From positions 1 to 9,485 of the forward strand of contig USSH01000077.1 of assembly GCA_900557435.1 (NCBI GenBank): a stretch of DNA of 9,485 bases, written 5' to 3'. Below are positions 6,956 to 9,485 of the stretch, piece by piece. The translations under genes were made by a program, and so were the position numbers. The stretch comes from an uncultured Coprococcus sp. (GTDB lineage: Bacteria > Bacillota > Clostridia > Lachnospirales > Lachnospiraceae). The notes below the pieces were generated by a model, which worked only from the letters and a program-made list of their open reading frames with translations, did not search any database and was not told where the DNA came from. Position 1 is the stretch's first letter. Each line of letters starts with the position of its first letter.

Positions 6956-7010
6956 AAAGGCGACATCCCCTGTCATCATATTAACATGATATACAGACGA
7001 TGTCGCCTTT
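6956..7010 (-). terminator. Long palindrome after the rsmH gene, probable terminator
   Basis: AAAGGCGACATC (6956-6967) and GATGTCGCCTTT (6999-7010) are perfect 12-base arms. Inside them CTGT/ACAG and ATCAT/ATGAT pair again around a six-base loop, so the whole 55 bases fold into one long hairpin. On the minus strand the outer arm ends in CCTTTT, a short T run, 77 bases after the rsmH stop codon; on the plus strand CCTTTC follows. It separates rsmH from the regulator gene. It may work as a bidirectional terminator, though the T runs are modest and a leader-structure role for the regulator gene is possible. The other bases of the 6880-7086 gap show nothing clear. Confidence 0.6.
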
Positions 7011-7086
7011 CTGTGTCCTTTATTCTGTTTTTACAACGTCATTGCTCCGACTTCTTGTGTTAAATCAGTTAGTCTTTCTGTTTAAT

Positions 7087-8133
7087 TTATTCCGCTTTTA
7101 CAGCCCATCTCATCTTTGTCGATCTTGCTCTCGGATTGCGTGCACACTCCTCCGCTGACGGTCTGATGACATCCTTGCTGACTTCGCTGTAAACACCAGC
7201 CTTTGCCCCAGCCTTGAACGCCCGCTTCACAAGCCTGTCCTCTCCGGAATGGAACGTCAGTATCGCTACCCTGCCGCCTGGTCTGAGCGCATCCGGAAGC
7301 TTATCTAAGAAATCATACAGTACCTCAAACTCACTGTTCACATCTATTCGGAGAGCCTGAAAGCATCTCTGACAGGATTTCTTCACAGCCTCTTTCCGCT
7401 CCTTTTCCGGAACAAATGACAACGCCTCCTCTATGGCATCCTTCATCTGCGTGGTAGTCTCCACATAATTCTTAGTGCGTTTTCTCTTCATGATGACCGT
7501 GGCGATCTCCTCCGCATAAGGCTCATCTGAATTCTCCTGGAACATTCCCACAAGCTCCTCATATGAAACCTCTCGCAGACGCTCCGCCGCCGACTCCCCC
7601 TTCTCCGGATCTAGTCTCAGGTCAAGTGGTCCGTCGAATTTGTAGGTAAATCCCCTGTCTGGATTGTCTATCTGCATGGAAGACACTCCAAGATCCGCCA
7701 AAATAAAATCAAATCCCCCGGCCTCCTCTGCAACTTTGTCTATATTCCTGAAGTTCGTCTGCTTTATCGTGAGTATGTCCTCTCCATAACCAGCATCTGC
7801 CAATCTCTGCTTCGTCTTCACAATCTCTATAGGATCAACATCCAGAGCATACATGTGACCTTTTCCCTGAAGCTTTTCCAGCATACGCCTTGTGTGTCCA
7901 CCATAGCCCAGCGTCGCATCAAGTCCCTGTTGTCCCGGCTGTATCTGCAAGAAATCCAGTATCTCATTCACACATATTGATATGTGCATTCCCGCCGGAG
8001 TACTGCCCTTGCTTATGACCTTTTCTATCGTATCGGCATATTTCTCAGGATCATGCTCCTTGTATTTCTCTTCGAATCTCTTTGGATGGGTGCCACTGTA
8101 GTGCACTCTCCTCTTGTGTATCTTTTCTTCCAT
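7087..8133 (-). CDS. rsmH: RsmH-like 16S rRNA cytosine-N4 methyltransferase, long variant form
   Basis: Canonical RsmH (MraW) uses S-adenosylmethionine to methylate N4 of C1402 of 16S rRNA in the ribosomal P site. Family motifs are HISICVNEILDFL at residues 50-62, DATLGYGGHT at 72-81 (cofactor loop), DVDP at 98-101, ADLGVSSMQID at 146-156, RGFTYKFDGPLDLR at 160-173, FQALRIDVN at 258-266, TFHSGEDRLVK at 293-303 and NPRARSTKMR at 333-342. It differs from the standard enzyme (about 310 residues) by roughly 40 extra N-terminal residues. It also has KKSCQRCFQALRI where HPAxRxFQALRI is usual, and FHSGEDR where FHSLEDR is usual. It is not next to ftsL, pbp or mur genes, as canonical mraW is. It may therefore be a second copy whose target could differ. 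The ATG at 8133 has AAGGAG about ten bases upstream. Confidence 0.88.
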   Translation of the reverse strand: MEEKIHKRRVHYSGTHPKRFEEKYKEHDPEKYADTIEKVISKGSTPAGMHISICVNEILDFLQIQPGQQGLDATLGYGGHTRRMLEKLQGKGHMYALDVDPIEIVKTKQRLADAGYGEDILTIKQTNFRNIDKVAEEAGGFDFILADLGVSSMQIDNPDRGFTYKFDGPLDLRLDPEKGESAAERLREVSYEELVGMFQENSDEPYAEEIATVIMKRKRTKNYVETTTQMKDAIEEALSFVPEKERKEAVKKSCQRCFQALRIDVNSEFEVLYDFLDKLPDALRPGGRVAILTFHSGEDRLVKRAFKAGAKAGVYSEVSKDVIRPSAEECARNPRARSTKMRWAVKAE

Positions 8134-8186
8134 GTGTTCTTATCTCCTTAGCCGCCGTCTGCCATACAAGGCCCCGGAACATTTAT

Positions 8187-8214
8187 GTCATAATACCATA
8201 TATCTGCGAAACAA
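8187..8214 (-). promoter_or_regulatory. Candidate promoter of the rsmH-like gene
   Basis: On the minus strand TTGTTT (8214-8209) and TATGAC (8192-8187) are separated by 16 bases. They lie between the aroD terminator and the gene start at 8133, about 53 bases upstream of the ATG. Both elements are imperfect, and an overlapping TATTAT (8195-8190) is an alternative -10. Confidence 0.3.
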
Positions 8215-8227
8215 GCCACACAACACT

Positions 8228-8265
8228 AAAAAAATGGAAGCCACGGCATTCATCCGTGACTTCCA
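8228..8265 (-). terminator. Intrinsic terminator after aroD
   Basis: On the minus strand a 12-base stem (TGGAAGTCACGG with CCGTGGCTTCCA, one G-U wobble, seven-base loop) is followed at once by seven T residues. It begins 24 bases after the aroD stop codon. It ends the aroD transcript before the rsmH-like gene. Confidence 0.93.
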
Positions 8266-8289
8266 GAATAATAGCATCATATATAAACA

Positions 8290-9060
8290 TTATTTACCAG
8301 CTATAATGTGATGTATCATGGTGAGCTGGCTCCTGAGTGCATCCACAGATATCTGTCCAGGGGCGGAAGGTATGCCCGCTGTGGCAAATGATACTGTATT
8401 GCCATACATCTCTCCTGTGGTTCTGGTCTCCACACCAAGTTCACCCATGGATATAACTATGAGAGGTGTCTGATTTCCACTCTCCTGCAGTTCCTTTGCA
8501 GCCTGCATCATATCTACGACCTGCGATCCCTCCTCAGGCATCATGGCTATCTTTGCTATATCAGCTCCAGTGAATATGATGGACTTAAATCTGTCAACTA
8601 TCTGTTCCATAGGTATAGTAGTCTTGAAATCATGATTGGACACTATGACATACACGCCCTTGGAATGAGCCTCCGCTATGACTTCATCCACAATCTCCAT
8701 ATCGGAGAAATATTCTACATCCACGATGTCTATATATCCGCTGTCTATGGCGTCAATGAGAAGGTCGTGATACTGGCTGAGTGTTGCCTCCATGCAGCCA
8801 CCCTCACCCTTTGTTCGGAATGTAAATATAATGGGGAACTGCCCCAGCTTGTCGTGTATCTTTTCCAGAGTTTTCCTAAGTGCCTCTCTGTCAAAGCACT
8901 TCTCGTACATATCCGCTCTGAATTCCACCATGTCCGGTTCCGACTTCGCTATGATCCTCGACTGATAGTCCACATCATAATCCGTCGGAGCTACCAGAGG
9001 TACACAGATCTTAGTCATTCCCTCTCCTATCGCCACATTCTTCACATTAACGACCTTCAT
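8290..9060 (-). CDS. aroD: 3-dehydroquinate dehydratase, type I
   Basis: The enzyme dehydrates 3-dehydroquinate to 3-dehydroshikimate, the third step of the shikimate pathway, through a Schiff base in the cytoplasm. Taking the ATG at 9060 as start, the protein has 256 residues, close to the typical 252. Its active-site residues then fall exactly on the Salmonella/E. coli numbering: Glu46, Arg48, Arg82, Glu86, His143 (SNHDF), Lys170 (the Schiff-base lysine in IAKIAMMP), Arg213, Ser232 and Gln236 (SAPGQIS). A GTG directly in front of this ATG could also be read as a start, but it is only two bases from the AGGAGG site while the ATG is five. No other shikimate gene is next to it in the window. 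It follows an unrecognised gene after 43 bases with no terminator between, so the two may share a transcript. Confidence 0.96.
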   Translation of the reverse strand: MKVVNVKNVAIGEGMTKICVPLVAPTDYDVDYQSRIIAKSEPDMVEFRADMYEKCFDREALRKTLEKIHDKLGQFPIIFTFRTKGEGGCMEATLSQYHDLLIDAIDSGYIDIVDVEYFSDMEIVDEVIAEAHSKGVYVIVSNHDFKTTIPMEQIVDRFKSIIFTGADIAKIAMMPEEGSQVVDMMQAAKELQESGNQTPLIVISMGELGVETRTTGEMYGNTVSFATAGIPSAPGQISVDALRSQLTMIHHIIAGK

Positions 9061-9065
9061 CACTG

Positions 9066-9071
9066 CCTCCT
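9066..9071 (-). promoter_or_regulatory. Ribosome binding site that decides the aroD start
   Basis: AGGAGG on the minus strand is five bases from the ATG at 9060 but only two from the in-frame GTG at 9063. The ATG is therefore the likely start, and it also brings the catalytic residues into register with the reference enzyme. Confidence 0.8.
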
Positions 9072-9103
9072 GCCTTTTTCACATTTTCGGTATATTACAG
9101 ATA

Positions 9104-9485
9104 TTACTTTATCTCTATAGCGCTTATAAATGTATCGCACAGCTTCTGTACATCAACATCGTCCACCTTATCCCAATAGCTGATAGAGCATGCCACCAGA
9201 CCATCTCCTGAAGGATATACAAGAAGGACCTCTGTTCTGCCCAGATCATATGATGTAAGCTGTGTCACAAGATATGATACCTTTGTGCCATCCTTGGCCT
9301 TAACCGTGCCATCTGTCATATCATCTATCTTGGAATTCTCATCATTATAGTAATCTGTGTAAGTATCCTTCATACTCTTGATGAGCTCGTCTGCTGAATA
9401 ACTCTCATATGCAGAATAGCTTGCATATACATCACCCTTTGCATCTGTAAGTGAAATTGAATACTCTGATGCGTAGCTTCTCTCG
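9104..9485 (-). CDS. Unrecognised protein, C-terminal part (5' end outside the window)
   Basis: The frame is open from the window edge to the TAA at 9104, giving 126 whole codons. The reading frame continues upstream of the first internal ATG (9373) without a stop, so that ATG is probably not the start. The visible part is rich in Tyr, Ser and Asp (for example the stretch SYSAYESYSADE) and lacks membrane segments and Cys apart from two near the end. The C-terminal half, with VTQLTSYDLGRTEVLLVYPSG, LVACSISYWDK and LCDTFISAIEIK, alternates hydrophobic residues in the way of a small alpha/beta domain. Such composition often occurs in the outside part of lipoproteins or secreted proteins, but the N-terminus that would show a signal peptide is missing. 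It lies 43 bases upstream of aroD. I do not recognise the family. Confidence 0.7.
   Translation of the reverse strand, partial: ERSYASEYSISLTDAKGDVYASYSAYESYSADELIKSMKDTYTDYYNDENSKIDDMTDGTVKAKDGTKVSYLVTQLTSYDLGRTEVLLVYPSGDGLVACSISYWDKVDDVDVQKLCDTFISAIEIK

Noticed and set aside
6931..6958. A promoter for the two-component operon (TATAGT with TTTTGG upstream)
   Set aside because: The -10 is good, but the -35 matches only two bases of the consensus and overlaps the palindrome. It is mentioned in the regulator entry but not called.
9104..9373. An 89-residue gene starting at the ATG at 9373
   Set aside because: The frame stays open to the window edge and the sequence before this ATG resembles the sequence after it, so a partial larger gene is more likely.
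1..9485. Mobile element, phage, CRISPR, toxin-antitoxin or defence system
   Set aside because: No transposase, integrase, repeat-spacer array, nuclease or paired small genes were seen. The genes are housekeeping or common regulatory families.

Overview
The window is chromosomal DNA from a Firmicute, most likely a clostridium of the Lachnospiraceae type. This is inferred from the order decarboxylase - tmk - holB (a reduced form of the Bacillus yaaO-tmk-yaaQ-yaaR-holB neighbourhood), strong AGGAGG-type ribosome binding sites, U-tract terminators, and protein sequences that read as clostridial. The family or genus cannot be proved from the sequence alone. All supported genes lie on the minus strand, so the account below follows transcription from high to low coordinates. 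No tRNA, rRNA, CRISPR array, insertion sequence or phage gene was seen.

Region 1 (9485-8228): the 3' part of an unrecognised gene is followed after 43 bases by aroD, a complete type I 3-dehydroquinate dehydratase. A strong intrinsic terminator closes the unit.

Region 2 (8227-6956): a single gene encodes a long-form RsmH-like 16S rRNA methyltransferase outside any cell-wall (dcw) context. A long palindrome follows it and probably acts as its terminator.

Region 3 (6955-4059): a two-component system has an OmpR-type response regulator 14 bases upstream of a histidine kinase. The kinase has two membrane segments and a large extracytoplasmic sensor domain with nine cysteines. An AT-rich intergenic stretch with inverted repeats follows.

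Region 4 (4058-2886): one aldo/keto reductase of the YghZ/Gpr type is flanked by its own candidate promoter and a clear terminator.

Region 5 (2846-1): a promoter precedes an Orn/Lys/Arg decarboxylase family gene with a TTG start, then tmk (thymidylate kinase), then the first 98 codons of holB (DNA polymerase III delta prime). The last two link dTTP supply with replication. The decarboxylase is a conserved neighbour whose link to them is unclear.

This looks mainly like ordinary housekeeping chromosome. The points that merit a second look are the insertions in the decarboxylase, the variant RsmH paralogue, the cysteine-containing kinase sensor domain, the absence of yaaQ/yaaR from the tmk-holB interval, and several intergenic palindromes. 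I found no convincing new multi-gene system.
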